Source of the DNA: Variovorax boronicumulans
Lineage (GTDB): Bacteria; Pseudomonadota; Gammaproteobacteria; Burkholderiales; Burkholderiaceae_C
Reading direction: 5' to 3'
Length of the DNA: 64,000 bases
Assembly (NCBI RefSeq): GCF_030812215.1
Contig: NZ_JAUSSG010000010.1
Location: 124,001-188,000 of the forward strand
The translations under genes were made by a program, and so were the position numbers. The first letter of the stretch is position 1, and each line of letters begins with the position of its first letter. This document shows, one piece after another, positions 33,948 through 43,866 of this stretch. The notes beneath the pieces are model-generated. The model saw only the letters and a list, made by a program, of their open reading frames with translations. It did no database searches and had not been told where the DNA came from.

Positions 33948-34400
33948 ATGCAGATCGCCATTGAAAACCCCAACCAGCCCGACGTGATCCAGCTCATCGA
34001 CGACCTCGATGCGTACCAGAAGCCGCTTTATCCGCCGGAGAGCCACTACGGCATCGACATTGCAGCGCTGTCTGCAGCGAATGTGCTGTTCGCCGTTGCG
34101 CGCGATGAGAACGGCGCGGCGGTCGGCTGCGGGGCCATCGTCATGGAACCGGGGTACGGCGAACTCAAGCGGATGTATGTGCGGCCGGAGAACCGCGGGC
34201 AAGGCGTTGCGGCCAAGGTGCTTGCCTTTCTCGAAGGCGAAGCGATGGCCAAGGGCTGCGCGATGTTCAGGCTGGAGACGGGTGTGAGCCAGCCCGAAGC
34301 GCTGTCGTTCTATGCGCGCTCGGGATACGCCCGGCGCGAAAGGTTCGGCCGCTATCCGGAAGATCCATTGAGTGTTTTCATGCAGAAGGACGCTGGCTGA
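33948..34400 (+). CDS. GNAT-family N-acetyltransferase
   Basis: A 150-residue acetyltransferase. The acetyl-CoA pyrophosphate loop is seen in ELKRMYVRPENRGQGVAAKVL (motif A, R-G-Q-G-V-A), followed by LETGVSQPEALSFYARSGY (motif B), the typical GNAT C-terminus. The substrate is unknown; proteins of this shape often acetylate small amines or protein N-termini. It is divergent from the aldo/keto reductase gene and 21 bases upstream of the extensin-like gene. Confidence 0.9.
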   Translation: MQIAIENPNQPDVIQLIDDLDAYQKPLYPPESHYGIDIAALSAANVLFAVARDENGAAVGCGAIVMEPGYGELKRMYVRPENRGQGVAAKVLAFLEGEAMAKGCAMFRLETGVSQPEALSFYARSGYARRERFGRYPEDPLSVFMQKDAG

Positions 34401-34421
34401 GGCGCGCCTGAAGGCAACGCG

Positions 34422-35162
34422 ATGACTCCGACTCCTGCCGCGTCATCGCGCCGCGGCCTCTGGGTCGGGGCTGGGTTCTGCGCCGTGCTCGCCGCGGGCG
34501 CCTGGGCCGTGATCAGCGGCACCGTCGAAGTGCCGGAGCGCCTCAATCCGTGGGTGCCGCTAGACGTGGCGGCCGAGCCCGACTGGCTCACCGGCTTCAA
34601 GCTCGCACGCGCCCGCCGCGATCCCACGCGCTGCCTCGCGGCGCTGGCACGAACCGGCATGCAATACGACCTGCTGCCCGACCGCGTGACCGGCGAGGGT
34701 TGCGGCTTCGAAAACGCCGTGCGACTGCGCTCGGCTGGTGTGCGCCTGGGCACATCGCCCTCGCTGAGCTGCCCGATGGCGCTGTCCTTCTTCATGTGGG
34801 AGAAGCACACGCTGCAGCCGGCCGCGAAGCAGCGCTTCGGCCAGCCGGTGGTGGCCATCGAGCATCTGGGCAGCTATGCGTGCCGCAATGTGAACCGCGG
34901 CGAAGGCGCGGTGCCGGGCACCTCGCGCAGCCGGCACGCGACGGCGGATGCGTTCGACGCGGCTGGCCTGACGCTTGCCGATGGCCGCCGCATCACGGTG
35001 CGGCGCGACTGGTCCGGCAGGGGCGATCCAGAAGACCTGTTTTTGCGCGATGCGCATCGCGGCGCCTGCCGGTTCTTCGATGGCGTGCTGGGTCCCGACT
35101 ACAACGCGGCGCATAGCGACCACTTTCATCTGGAGACCGGCGGCTATTCGATGTGCCGGTAG
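34422..35162 (+). CDS. Extensin-like C-terminal domain protein
   Basis: A 246-residue protein with one N-terminal membrane anchor (about residues 12-32) and a periplasmic extensin-like domain. Characteristic are the conserved cysteines (RCLAAL, GCGFENAVRL, SCPMAL, YACRNV, ACRFFD, MCR) and the pair SRHATADAFD and HSDHFHLETGG. His-(x6)-Asp plus His-x-His is the arrangement of LAS-type zinc peptidases, so a peptidoglycan-related hydrolase activity is possible, though the family has no assigned function that I know of. Confidence 0.85.
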   Translation: MTPTPAASSRRGLWVGAGFCAVLAAGAWAVISGTVEVPERLNPWVPLDVAAEPDWLTGFKLARARRDPTRCLAALARTGMQYDLLPDRVTGEGCGFENAVRLRSAGVRLGTSPSLSCPMALSFFMWEKHTLQPAAKQRFGQPVVAIEHLGSYACRNVNRGEGAVPGTSRSRHATADAFDAAGLTLADGRRITVRRDWSGRGDPEDLFLRDAHRGACRFFDGVLGPDYNAAHSDHFHLETGGYSMCR

Positions 35163-35171
35163 CGCTGCGCC

Positions 35172-35501
35172 TTATGAGCCGGATGGGCTTGGCGCAAACA
35201 CGCTCGGGACCATCGCCGCATGCACCGCATGGACGGCCTTGTCGACCGCCTCGATGCGGCGATTCAGTTCGTCGTTGATCACGCGCACCAATGCGCTCAG
35301 TTCACTGCGTGTCGGATTCAGTTCTTCGGTATCGCCCAGTTCGAGCGGCACGATGAGCTTCTCGAGGCAGGCGTAAGCGCTGTGCACCTCTCGAAGACTG
35401 TCGGTGTCGTCGCAGGCCCGCAAGACAAGCACCTCGGGATCAGTTTCGGAATAGGGAAATGCGACCGACGATGTCGTGCGAGAAGGAGTAGTCCTGACCA
35501 T
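35172..35501 (-). CDS. Hypothetical protein
   Basis: A 109-residue frame from an ATG at 35501 that I do not recognise. The first 20 residues are Ser/Thr-rich and basic. The rest is helical and acidic, with SLREVHSAYACLEKLIVPLELG and LVRVINDELNRRIEAVDKAVHAVHAAM suggesting two long amphipathic helices. Codon usage looks less GC-biased than its neighbours. Small helical proteins of this sort occur near transcriptional or stress genes, but no family can be named. An upstream start at 35555 is possible. Confidence 0.5.
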   Translation of the reverse strand: MVRTTPSRTTSSVAFPYSETDPEVLVLRACDDTDSLREVHSAYACLEKLIVPLELGDTEELNPTRSELSALVRVINDELNRRIEAVDKAVHAVHAAMVPSVFAPSPSGS

Positions 35502-35627
35502 GATTGGCTTCCATGAAATGACGCAGAGGTGTTCAGGGACGCCAATCCCGCGCATGCCGTTTTTCGGCGTGCGGCGGGGAGTTTATCTCCGACTCGTCTG
35601 GCACCTCTCGGCGCGCTCGCACGCTCG

Positions 35628-36170
35628 TCAGAGACGCATCCCCAGCCATATAACGGTCTCCGTCGATAGCGCAACCACCGGACTCAGCACGCGCGTCCAG
35701 ACATGGCTCGACCGCATGTGCGATGCGGATTGGTCGTGGTGCAACTGCTCTTCCTCGACGATCTGCGAAATGACCCGGACAGCCGCGTCGTCCTTCCCCG
35801 CCAGCTCATGCAGCTGGGCCTTCAGATGCCCGAGCACCACGCGCTCGACAGCCACAGTGGTCGCCGAAATCGCATGCCGGCCAAGAAGCCCCGTAAGCAG
35901 GCCAAGTACCCAACCGCCGATACCGCATAGCCAATAGCTGCGGCAGCGGCGAACACCTCGGCGCCGCAGTTCTGCCGCGAACAAAGCCCTGTGCCCCTCT
36001 TCGTGGGACTTGAACTCGCGCAATTCGGGCACCAACGAAGGCGCGGTCCATCGCGCCATGAATATCTGTGTCCTGTAGATGTTCACAGCGCCCTGCTCGC
36101 CGGCGTGATCAACCTTCAGGATTCGTGCGCCCAATGCCGAATCGCGATCAAGCGTCTTTTCCTCTGTCAT
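35628..36170 (-). CDS. COQ7-family di-iron protein
   Basis: A 180-residue ferritin-like protein of the demethoxyubiquinone hydroxylase (COQ7) family. The di-iron ligands are all visible in order: Glu in VDHAGEQGAVNIY, Glu/His in SHEEGHRALF, Glu in TVAVERVVLGH, and EEEQLHHD. A hydrophobic GIGGWVLGLLTGLLG segment is the usual membrane-associated hairpin. The start at 36170 follows GGGGAAGG; the upstream extension is not supported. Whether it is the housekeeping ubiquinone hydroxylase or a paralogue cannot be decided. No other ubi gene is near. Confidence 0.85.
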   Translation of the reverse strand: MTEEKTLDRDSALGARILKVDHAGEQGAVNIYRTQIFMARWTAPSLVPELREFKSHEEGHRALFAAELRRRGVRRCRSYWLCGIGGWVLGLLTGLLGRHAISATTVAVERVVLGHLKAQLHELAGKDDAAVRVISQIVEEEQLHHDQSASHMRSSHVWTRVLSPVVALSTETVIWLGMRL

Positions 36171-36360
36171 CGCCTTCCCCCTCGAATCACCCGATTCTGA
36201 TGGCGCGCACCGATGGGCAAGCGCGACACCTTCGGGGAAACACCTAGAAGCAGCCCCCGCCGCGAACGTCGAACGCGCGCCCCAGAGGGAAAACCGCGCA
36301 TTCACCACTTTTGCAAACCCCTTCGCCGCTGGCCCGTTCCTTGCAAACCCGATCAAAAAT

Positions 36361-36378
36361 GACAGAAAATTTTCCGTC
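36361..36378. promoter_or_regulatory. Palindrome upstream of the RpiR operon, candidate operator
   Basis: GACAGAAAATTTTCCGTC is an 18-bp palindrome with one mismatched pair, centred about 71 bases upstream of the RpiR start. An AAAATTTT-centred palindrome is a typical target for MurR/RpiR regulators. The same AT-rich stretch holds three copies of TTG(C/T)AAACC at 36311, 36341 and 36390. The rest of the 270-base gap (36171-36440) shows no gene. Confidence 0.5.
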
Positions 36379-36440
36379 CTGACTTATATTTGTAAACCAG
36401 TTTTCAAAAACCGCACACTTTCGGGCTCTTCCGCACCTTC

Positions 36441-37418
36441 ATGAGCACCCCTGTCGATACCCCAGGCACCACCGTGGCCCAGCGCATTGCGCAGGCCCTG
36501 CCGCGGCTGACGCGTTCGCATCGGCAGGTGGCCGACTACGTGCTGGAGCACCCGCTGCAGGTCGCCACGCTGCCCATCGACGAGCTCGCGGCTGCCGCGG
36601 GCGTCTCCGTGGCCACGGCCAACCGGTTCGCCCGCGCGCTGGACTTCGACGGCTACGCCACCTTCCGCGCCGAGCTCGTGCGCGGTTTCGAATCGCTGGT
36701 GGCGCCGGTGGAGCGGCTGCGCGGCAACCTCGAACACCCGAGCACGGTGGCCGAAGTGTTTGCGACCGCGCTCGACGAGAGCCGCCGCAACATCGAGGCG
36801 ACGCGACAGACGCTGGACTACGCCGCCTGCGAGGCCGCGGTGACGCACATCGGCAAGGCGCGCTCGATCTACATCGCGGGCTTCGGCGCGAGCGGCTGGC
36901 TCGCGGGCCTGCTGCAGCACGGGCTGGACAGCAGCTGCCGCGACGTGCGCCTGCTGCCGGGCGTGAGCGGCGTCACGCACGCGGCCCGCGCGCTGATGCA
37001 CGCGGGGCCGGAGGACGTTTTCATCGGCCTCACTTTTCCGCGCTACCTGACCGACACAGTGATGCTCGCCCAGATCGCGCGCGAACAAGGCTGCAGCGTG
37101 ATCGCGCTGACCGACCGGCCAACCTCGCCGATGGCGCCGCTGGCCGACGTAGCGCTCTATTGCCAGACCGAAACCAACTACCGCCCGAATTGCGAGACCA
37201 GCGTGCTCGCGCTGGTCGAGGCGCTGACCAGCGCCGTCGCGCTGCGGGCGCCCGACCCGGTGCAGTCCGCCCGCCGCACGCTGCAGGTGCTGCGGCCCTG
37301 GCTGCACGGCGCGAACGGGCTGCCGCGCATCGACGGCATCGCCGCGCGCACCGCCGGCACATCCGACGCCGCGGCCCTGAACGGCACGGCCAAGAAAAAG
37401 AAGAAAGCTCCCCGATGA
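36441..37418 (+). CDS. MurR/RpiR-family transcriptional regulator
   Basis: A 325-residue regulator. The N-terminal HTH_6 domain (about 10-85) has LTRSHRQVADYVLEHPLQVATLPIDELAAAAGVSVATANRFARALDF, with the core AAGVSVATANRFARAL. The C-terminal SIS domain (about 130-275) has SIYIAGFGASGWLAGLL and VFIGLTFPRYLTDTVML, which in this family senses a phosphosugar or related ligand. The last ten residues are strongly basic (AKKKKKAPR). Its stop overlaps the isoaspartyl peptidase start (ATGA), so it is the first gene of the peptide operon and probably its own regulator. Confidence 0.92.
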   Translation: MSTPVDTPGTTVAQRIAQALPRLTRSHRQVADYVLEHPLQVATLPIDELAAAAGVSVATANRFARALDFDGYATFRAELVRGFESLVAPVERLRGNLEHPSTVAEVFATALDESRRNIEATRQTLDYAACEAAVTHIGKARSIYIAGFGASGWLAGLLQHGLDSSCRDVRLLPGVSGVTHAARALMHAGPEDVFIGLTFPRYLTDTVMLAQIAREQGCSVIALTDRPTSPMAPLADVALYCQTETNYRPNCETSVLALVEALTSAVALRAPDPVQSARRTLQVLRPWLHGANGLPRIDGIAARTAGTSDAAALNGTAKKKKKAPR

Positions 37419-38371
37419 AGAACACCACGCCCGTCATCGCCATCCACGGCGGTGCCGGCACCATCAGCGCAGCCACGACCAGCACCGCGCAGGCGCAGGC
37501 GTACCACGACGCGCTGCAGCACATCGTGCGTGCCGCGCAAGCTGCGCTGCTCAAGGGCGCATCTGCACTCGACGCCACCTGCCTCGCAGTCGAACTGCTC
37601 GAAGAGTGCCCGCTCTTCAACGCGGGCCACGGTGCGGTCTTCACGCACGAGGAAACCCACGAGCTCGATGCCGCCGTGATGGACGGTGCGACGCTCGCCG
37701 CCGGCGCCATCGCCGGCGTGTGCCATGTTCGCCGCCCGGTGCGCGCCGCGCGTGCCGTGCTCGAAGACGGCGCGCACGTGCTGCTGGCCGGCGCGGGTGC
37801 CGAAGCCTTCGCGCGCGAACGCGGGCTCGAGATGGTCGAGCCCTTCTTCTTCTCGACCGAGGCGCGTCGCCAACAGCTCTACCGTGTGCGCGACACTGGC
37901 CGTGTGGTCACCGACCACGAAGGCGCGGCCATGACGCCTCCGCTGGACGAAGACAAGAAGTTCGGCACCGTCGGCGCGGTCGCGCTCGACATGCACGGCC
38001 ACCTCGCCGCCGCCACCTCGACCGGCGGCATGACCAACAAGCGCGTCGGCCGCATCGGCGATTCGCCCCTGATCGGCTCGGGCACCTATGCCGACGACCG
38101 CACGGCCGCCATCTCTTGCACCGGCAGCGGCGAAATGTTCATCCGCGTGGCCGCCGCCCACGACATCTGCGCGCGCATGGCCTACGGCGGCGCGACGCTC
38201 GAAGCGGCCACGCACGCGGTGGTGCACCAGTCGCTGCCCGCCATCGGCGGCACCGGCGGGCTGATCGCCGTCGACCGCCACGGCAACCTGAGCCTCGCCT
38301 TCAACACCGAAGGCATGTATCGCGGCCACGCGCGCGGCGACGAAGCCCCCGTGACTGCCATCTTCGCCTGA
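37415..38371 (+). CDS. iaaA: Isoaspartyl peptidase/L-asparaginase (N-terminal nucleophile)
   Basis: A 318-residue type 2 asparaginase. It should self-cleave before Thr185 in KKFGTVGAVALD, exposing the catalytic threonine; the substrate loops STGGMTNKRVGRIGDSPLIG and GTGGLIAVD are intact. It starts IAIHGGAGTISA, as in the family. Members hydrolyse beta-aspartyl dipeptides from protein damage and can act on asparagine. In E. coli iaaA precedes gsiABCD, and the same order occurs here with a 29-base gap to gsiA, supporting the symbol. Confidence 0.93.
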   Translation: MKNTTPVIAIHGGAGTISAATTSTAQAQAYHDALQHIVRAAQAALLKGASALDATCLAVELLEECPLFNAGHGAVFTHEETHELDAAVMDGATLAAGAIAGVCHVRRPVRAARAVLEDGAHVLLAGAGAEAFARERGLEMVEPFFFSTEARRQQLYRVRDTGRVVTDHEGAAMTPPLDEDKKFGTVGAVALDMHGHLAAATSTGGMTNKRVGRIGDSPLIGSGTYADDRTAAISCTGSGEMFIRVAAAHDICARMAYGGATLEAATHAVVHQSLPAIGGTGGLIAVDRHGNLSLAFNTEGMYRGHARGDEAPVTAIFA

Positions 38372-38400
38372 CGCGCGCCCCCTCTTTCCCTCGCATTCCC

Positions 38401-40278
<1,878 letters not shown>

Positions 40279-40307
40279 CCTTCTGATTCCCAAACTGTTT
40301 TCTACCC

Positions 40308-40327
40308 GCAGGCCCTCCTGCTTTTTT
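40308..40327 (+). terminator. Weak intrinsic terminator between gsiA and gsiB
   Basis: A 5-bp GC stem (GCAGG/CCTGC) with a four-base loop is followed by six T. It lies in the 75-base gap between the ATPase and binding-protein genes. The stem is short, so it may attenuate rather than stop transcription, or mark the end of an iaaA-gsiA transcript with gsiB having its own promoter. Confidence 0.55.
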
Positions 40328-40353
40328 ATCCACGAACCGACTGGAGTTCTTCC

Positions 40354-41907
40354 ATGAAGCAATCTTCTTCCTCCCTGCGATGGGCATCCGCACTGCTGGG
40401 CCTGGCCGCGCTCGCCGCCTCGGGCACGGCACTGGCCGCCAAAGACGTGGTGCTGTCCATCGGCTACCAGCCGGAAACGCTGGACCCGTACAACACCAAC
40501 ACCACCATCACCACGGCGGTGACCAAGACCTTCTATGAAGGCCTCTTCCAGTTCGACAAGGACCTGAAGGTGCAGAACGTGCTCGCCGAGAGCTACGACG
40601 TGTCCAAGGACGGCCTGGTGTACACCATCAAGCTGCGCAGTGGCGTCAAGTTCCACGACGGCACCGACTTCAACGCCGACGCCGTGAAGTTCACGCTCGA
40701 CCGGGTGCTGAACCAGGACAACAAGCTGCTGCGCTACAACCAGTTCAACCGCGTGAGCAAGGTCGAAGCGGTAAACCCGACGACCGTGCGCATCACGCTG
40801 AAGGAACCCTTCGGCCCCTTCATCAATTCGCTGGCCCACGCATCGGCCGCGATGATTTCGCCCACCGCGCTCAAGAAGTGGGGCAACAAGGACATCGCCT
40901 TCCACCCGGTGGGCACGGGCCCCTTCGAATTCGTCGAGTGGAAGCAGACCGAAGCCGTGAAGGCCAAGAAGTTCGACGGCTACTGGAAGAAGGGCTTCCC
41001 GAAGATCGACAACCTGCAGTGGAAGCCGGTGCTCGAGAACAACACGCGCGCCGCGATGCTGCAGACCGGCGAAGCCGATTTCGCATTCCCCATTCCCTAC
41101 GAACAGGCCGAGCTGCTCAAGAAGAGCGACAAGCTCGAAGTGGTGGCCTCGCCTTCGATCATCACGCGCTTCCTGGCCTTCAACATGCTGGTGAAGCCGT
41201 ATGACAACCCGAAGGTGCGCGAAGCCATCGGCTACGCGATCAACAAGGAAGCGCTGTCCAAGGTCGCGTTCGGCGGCTATGCCTTCCCCGCGCAAGGCGT
41301 GATGCCCCAGGGCGTGAAGTTCGCCGAGAAGATGGCGCCGATTCCCTACGACGTGAAGAAGGCCAAGGCCCTGCTGGCCGAAGCGGGCTACCCGAACGGT
41401 TTCGAGTCGGTGCTCTGGAGCGCCTACAACAACACGACCAGCCAGAAGACCATCCAGTTCGTGCAGCAGCAGCTCGCGCAGGTGGGCATCAAGCTGCAGG
41501 TTCAGGCGCTCGAAGTGGGCCAGCGCACCGAGCAGGTGGATGCATGGCCCGATCCGAAGACGGCCAAGGTGCGCATGTACTACACGGGCTGGTCGTCGTC
41601 CACGGGTGAAGCCGACTGGGGCCTGCGCCCGCTGTTCGCCTCCGAGTCGTGGGCACCGAAGCTGAACAACATGTCGTTCTACAAGAGCGACGTGGTGGAC
41701 AACGCGCTGGCCAAGGCGCTGGTCACGGTGGACGACAAGGAAAAGGCCGCGCTGTACAAGACCGCGCAGGACGAGATCCGCAAGGACCTGCCGCGCGTGC
41801 CGCTCGTCACGGAGCAGAACCTGTCGGCGCACGCCAAGCGCCTCTCGGGTGTGTACGTGATGCCGGACGCGAACATCAACATCGACGCGATTGCCGTGTC
41901 GAACTAA
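40354..41907 (+). CDS. gsiB: Glutathione/peptide-binding periplasmic protein
   Basis: A 517-residue family 5 solute-binding protein. The signal peptide probably ends near TALA-AK (residue 29). The mature part begins VVLSIGYQPETLDPYNTNTTITTAV and contains KFHDGTDFNADAVKFTLDRVL, the standard family motif, and DIAFHPVGTGPFEFVEW. Homologues bind dipeptides, oligopeptides or glutathione; the gsi gene order favours glutathione. CTGGAG lies nine bases before the ATG. A strong stem-loop follows the stop, fitting the usual higher abundance of binding proteins. Confidence 0.92.
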   Translation: MKQSSSSLRWASALLGLAALAASGTALAAKDVVLSIGYQPETLDPYNTNTTITTAVTKTFYEGLFQFDKDLKVQNVLAESYDVSKDGLVYTIKLRSGVKFHDGTDFNADAVKFTLDRVLNQDNKLLRYNQFNRVSKVEAVNPTTVRITLKEPFGPFINSLAHASAAMISPTALKKWGNKDIAFHPVGTGPFEFVEWKQTEAVKAKKFDGYWKKGFPKIDNLQWKPVLENNTRAAMLQTGEADFAFPIPYEQAELLKKSDKLEVVASPSIITRFLAFNMLVKPYDNPKVREAIGYAINKEALSKVAFGGYAFPAQGVMPQGVKFAEKMAPIPYDVKKAKALLAEAGYPNGFESVLWSAYNNTTSQKTIQFVQQQLAQVGIKLQVQALEVGQRTEQVDAWPDPKTAKVRMYYTGWSSSTGEADWGLRPLFASESWAPKLNNMSFYKSDVVDNALAKALVTVDDKEKAALYKTAQDEIRKDLPRVPLVTEQNLSAHAKRLSGVYVMPDANINIDAIAVSN

Positions 41908-41940
41908 TCGCTGGTTTCTTGTTTTCTGACTGACTGTCCG

Positions 41941-41969
41941 GCGGGCGGTGGCACTGTGCCCCCGCCCGC
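41941..41969. promoter_or_regulatory. Strong stem-loop between gsiB and gsiC
   Basis: GCGGGCGG (41941-41948) pairs with CCGCCCGC (41962-41969). Inside it GGCA and TGCC pair again around CTG, giving a nearly continuous 12-bp hairpin. No T-run follows. Hairpins in this position commonly protect the 3' end of binding-protein mRNA and set its level above that of the permeases; that role is inferred. Confidence 0.6.
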
Positions 41970-41987
41970 ACGCGACATCCGCACCCC

Positions 41988-42908
41988 ATGCTGAATTACT
42001 TTCTCAAACGCCTGTTGGGCCTGATCCCCACGCTGCTCATCGTGGCGGTGCTGGTGTTCCTGTTCGTCCACATGCTGCCCGGCGATCCGGCGCGACTTGC
42101 GGCCGGCCAGGAGGCCGACGAGCAGACCGTGGCCATGGTCCGCGCCGAGCTCGGCCTGGACAAGCCGCTGCCCCAGCAGTTCGTGAATTTCTTCACCCAC
42201 ATGCTGCAGGGCGACTTCGGCACCTCGATCCGCACGCGGCGGCCGGTGTCGACGGAGATCGGCGAGCGCTTTTTCCCGACGGTGATGCTGACCATCACCA
42301 GCATGGTGTGGGCGGTGATCTTCGGCATGGGCATCGGCATCGTCTCTGCCGTGTACCGCAACAAATGGCCGGACCGGCTGGGCATGACGCTCGCCGTGTC
42401 GGGCATTTCGTTTCCCGCATTTGCACTCGGCATGCTGCTGATGCAGATCTTCTCGGTGCAGCTCGGCTGGCTGCCCACCGTGGGCGCCGCGACCTGGAAG
42501 CACTACATCCTGCCCTCGATCACGCTGGGCGCAGCCGTGGCGGCCGTGATGGCCCGCTTCACGCGCGCCTCGTTCGTCGAGGTGATCCAGGAAGATTTCG
42601 TGCGCACCGCGCGCGCCAAGGGCGTGCGCGAAACCAGCGTGGTGTTCAAGCACACGCTGCGCAATGCGCTGATCCCGGTGGTCACGATGATGGGCCTGCA
42701 GTTCGGCTTCCTGCTGGGCGGCTCCATCCTTGTGGAGGCGGTGTTCAACTGGCCCGGCCTCGGCCGCCTGCTGGTCGATGCCGTGCAGATGCGCGACTAC
42801 CCCGTCATCCAGACGCTGGTGCTGCTGTTCTCGCTCGAATTCATCCTGATCAACCTGGTGGTGGATGTGCTCTATGGCTACATCAACCCGACCATCCGCT
42901 ACAAGTGA
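41988..42908 (+). CDS. gsiC: Glutathione/peptide ABC importer permease 1
   Basis: A 306-residue inner-membrane permease of the DppB type, with about six transmembrane segments. The N-terminus MLNYFLKRLLGLIPTLLIVAVLVF and the cytoplasmic coupling motif FVRTARAKGVRETSVVFKHTLRNALIPV are family landmarks. LLGGSILVEAVFNWPGLGRLLVDAV is the conserved late segment. It pairs with GsiD encoded ten bases downstream. Confidence 0.93.
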   Translation: MLNYFLKRLLGLIPTLLIVAVLVFLFVHMLPGDPARLAAGQEADEQTVAMVRAELGLDKPLPQQFVNFFTHMLQGDFGTSIRTRRPVSTEIGERFFPTVMLTITSMVWAVIFGMGIGIVSAVYRNKWPDRLGMTLAVSGISFPAFALGMLLMQIFSVQLGWLPTVGAATWKHYILPSITLGAAVAAVMARFTRASFVEVIQEDFVRTARAKGVRETSVVFKHTLRNALIPVVTMMGLQFGFLLGGSILVEAVFNWPGLGRLLVDAVQMRDYPVIQTLVLLFSLEFILINLVVDVLYGYINPTIRYK

Positions 42909-42918
42909 GCAAGCAGCC

Positions 42919-43848
42919 ATGACGCAAGCTTCCGGCGTGCCTGCCGAAACCCTCATCATTCCAACGACACCCGTCGCGGCCGTCCAGATCGCGGGCAAGG
43001 TCCGCACGCCCTGGGGCGAATGCTGGCGCCGCTTCAAGAAGCAGCCCGTGGGCATCGTGGCCGCGATCTTCGTGCTGCTGCTGGTGTTCGTCGCGGTGTT
43101 CGCACCGTGGATCGTGCCCTTCGACCCCGAGAACTTCTTCGACTACGACATGCTGAACAGCGGCCCCTCGGCCACGCACTGGTTCGGCGTCGATCCGCTG
43201 GGCCGCGACATCTTCAGCCGCATCCTGGCAGGCGCGCGCATCTCGCTGATGGCGGGCTTTCTCTCGGTGCTGGTGGGCGGCTTCATCGGCACCGGCTTCG
43301 GGTTGCTGGCGGGCTACTACGAAGGCTGGTGGGACCGCATCGTGATGCGCATCTCGGACGTGCTGTTCGCCTTCCCCGGCATCCTGCTGGCGCTGGGCGT
43401 GGTCGCCATCCTGGGCAGCAGCATGACCAACGTGGTGGTGGCGGTGTCGGTGTTCAGCGTGCCGGCCTTCGCGCGCCTGGTGCGCGGCAATACGCTGGTG
43501 CTGAAGCAACAGACCTACATCGAGGCCGAGCGCAGCATCGGCGCGTCGGACTGGACCATCATCGTGCGGCACATCCTGCCGGGCACGATCTCCTCCATCG
43601 TCGTGTACTTCTCGATGCGCGTGGGCACCTCGATCATCACGGCGGCCAGCCTGTCGTTCCTCGGCATGGGCGCGCAGCCGCCGACGCCCGAGTGGGGCGC
43701 GATGCTCAGCGAAGCGCGCGCCGACATGGTGACCTCGCCGCACGTGGCGCTGTTCCCGAGCCTTGCCATCTTCTTCACCGTGCTTGCCTTCAACTTGCTG
43801 GGCGATGCACTGCGCGATGCGCTCGATCCGAAGATCGACCGCGAGTAA
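42919..43848 (+). CDS. gsiD: Glutathione/peptide ABC importer permease 2
   Basis: A 309-residue DppC-type permease. A cytoplasmic N-terminal tail of about 45 residues precedes the first transmembrane segment VGIVAAIFVLLLVFVAVFAPWIVPF. The periplasmic loop HWFGVDPLGRDIFSRILAGARISL and the coupling motif YIEAERSIGASDWTIIVRHILPG are diagnostic. ASLSFLGMGAQPPTPEWGAML is the usual late motif. The ATG at 42919 lies ten bases after gsiC; an upstream in-frame extension overlaps gsiC and is rejected. Confidence 0.93.
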   Translation: MTQASGVPAETLIIPTTPVAAVQIAGKVRTPWGECWRRFKKQPVGIVAAIFVLLLVFVAVFAPWIVPFDPENFFDYDMLNSGPSATHWFGVDPLGRDIFSRILAGARISLMAGFLSVLVGGFIGTGFGLLAGYYEGWWDRIVMRISDVLFAFPGILLALGVVAILGSSMTNVVVAVSVFSVPAFARLVRGNTLVLKQQTYIEAERSIGASDWTIIVRHILPGTISSIVVYFSMRVGTSIITAASLSFLGMGAQPPTPEWGAMLSEARADMVTSPHVALFPSLAIFFTVLAFNLLGDALRDALDPKIDRE

Positions 43849-43866
43849 TCTCTTCTTTCTCTCTTC

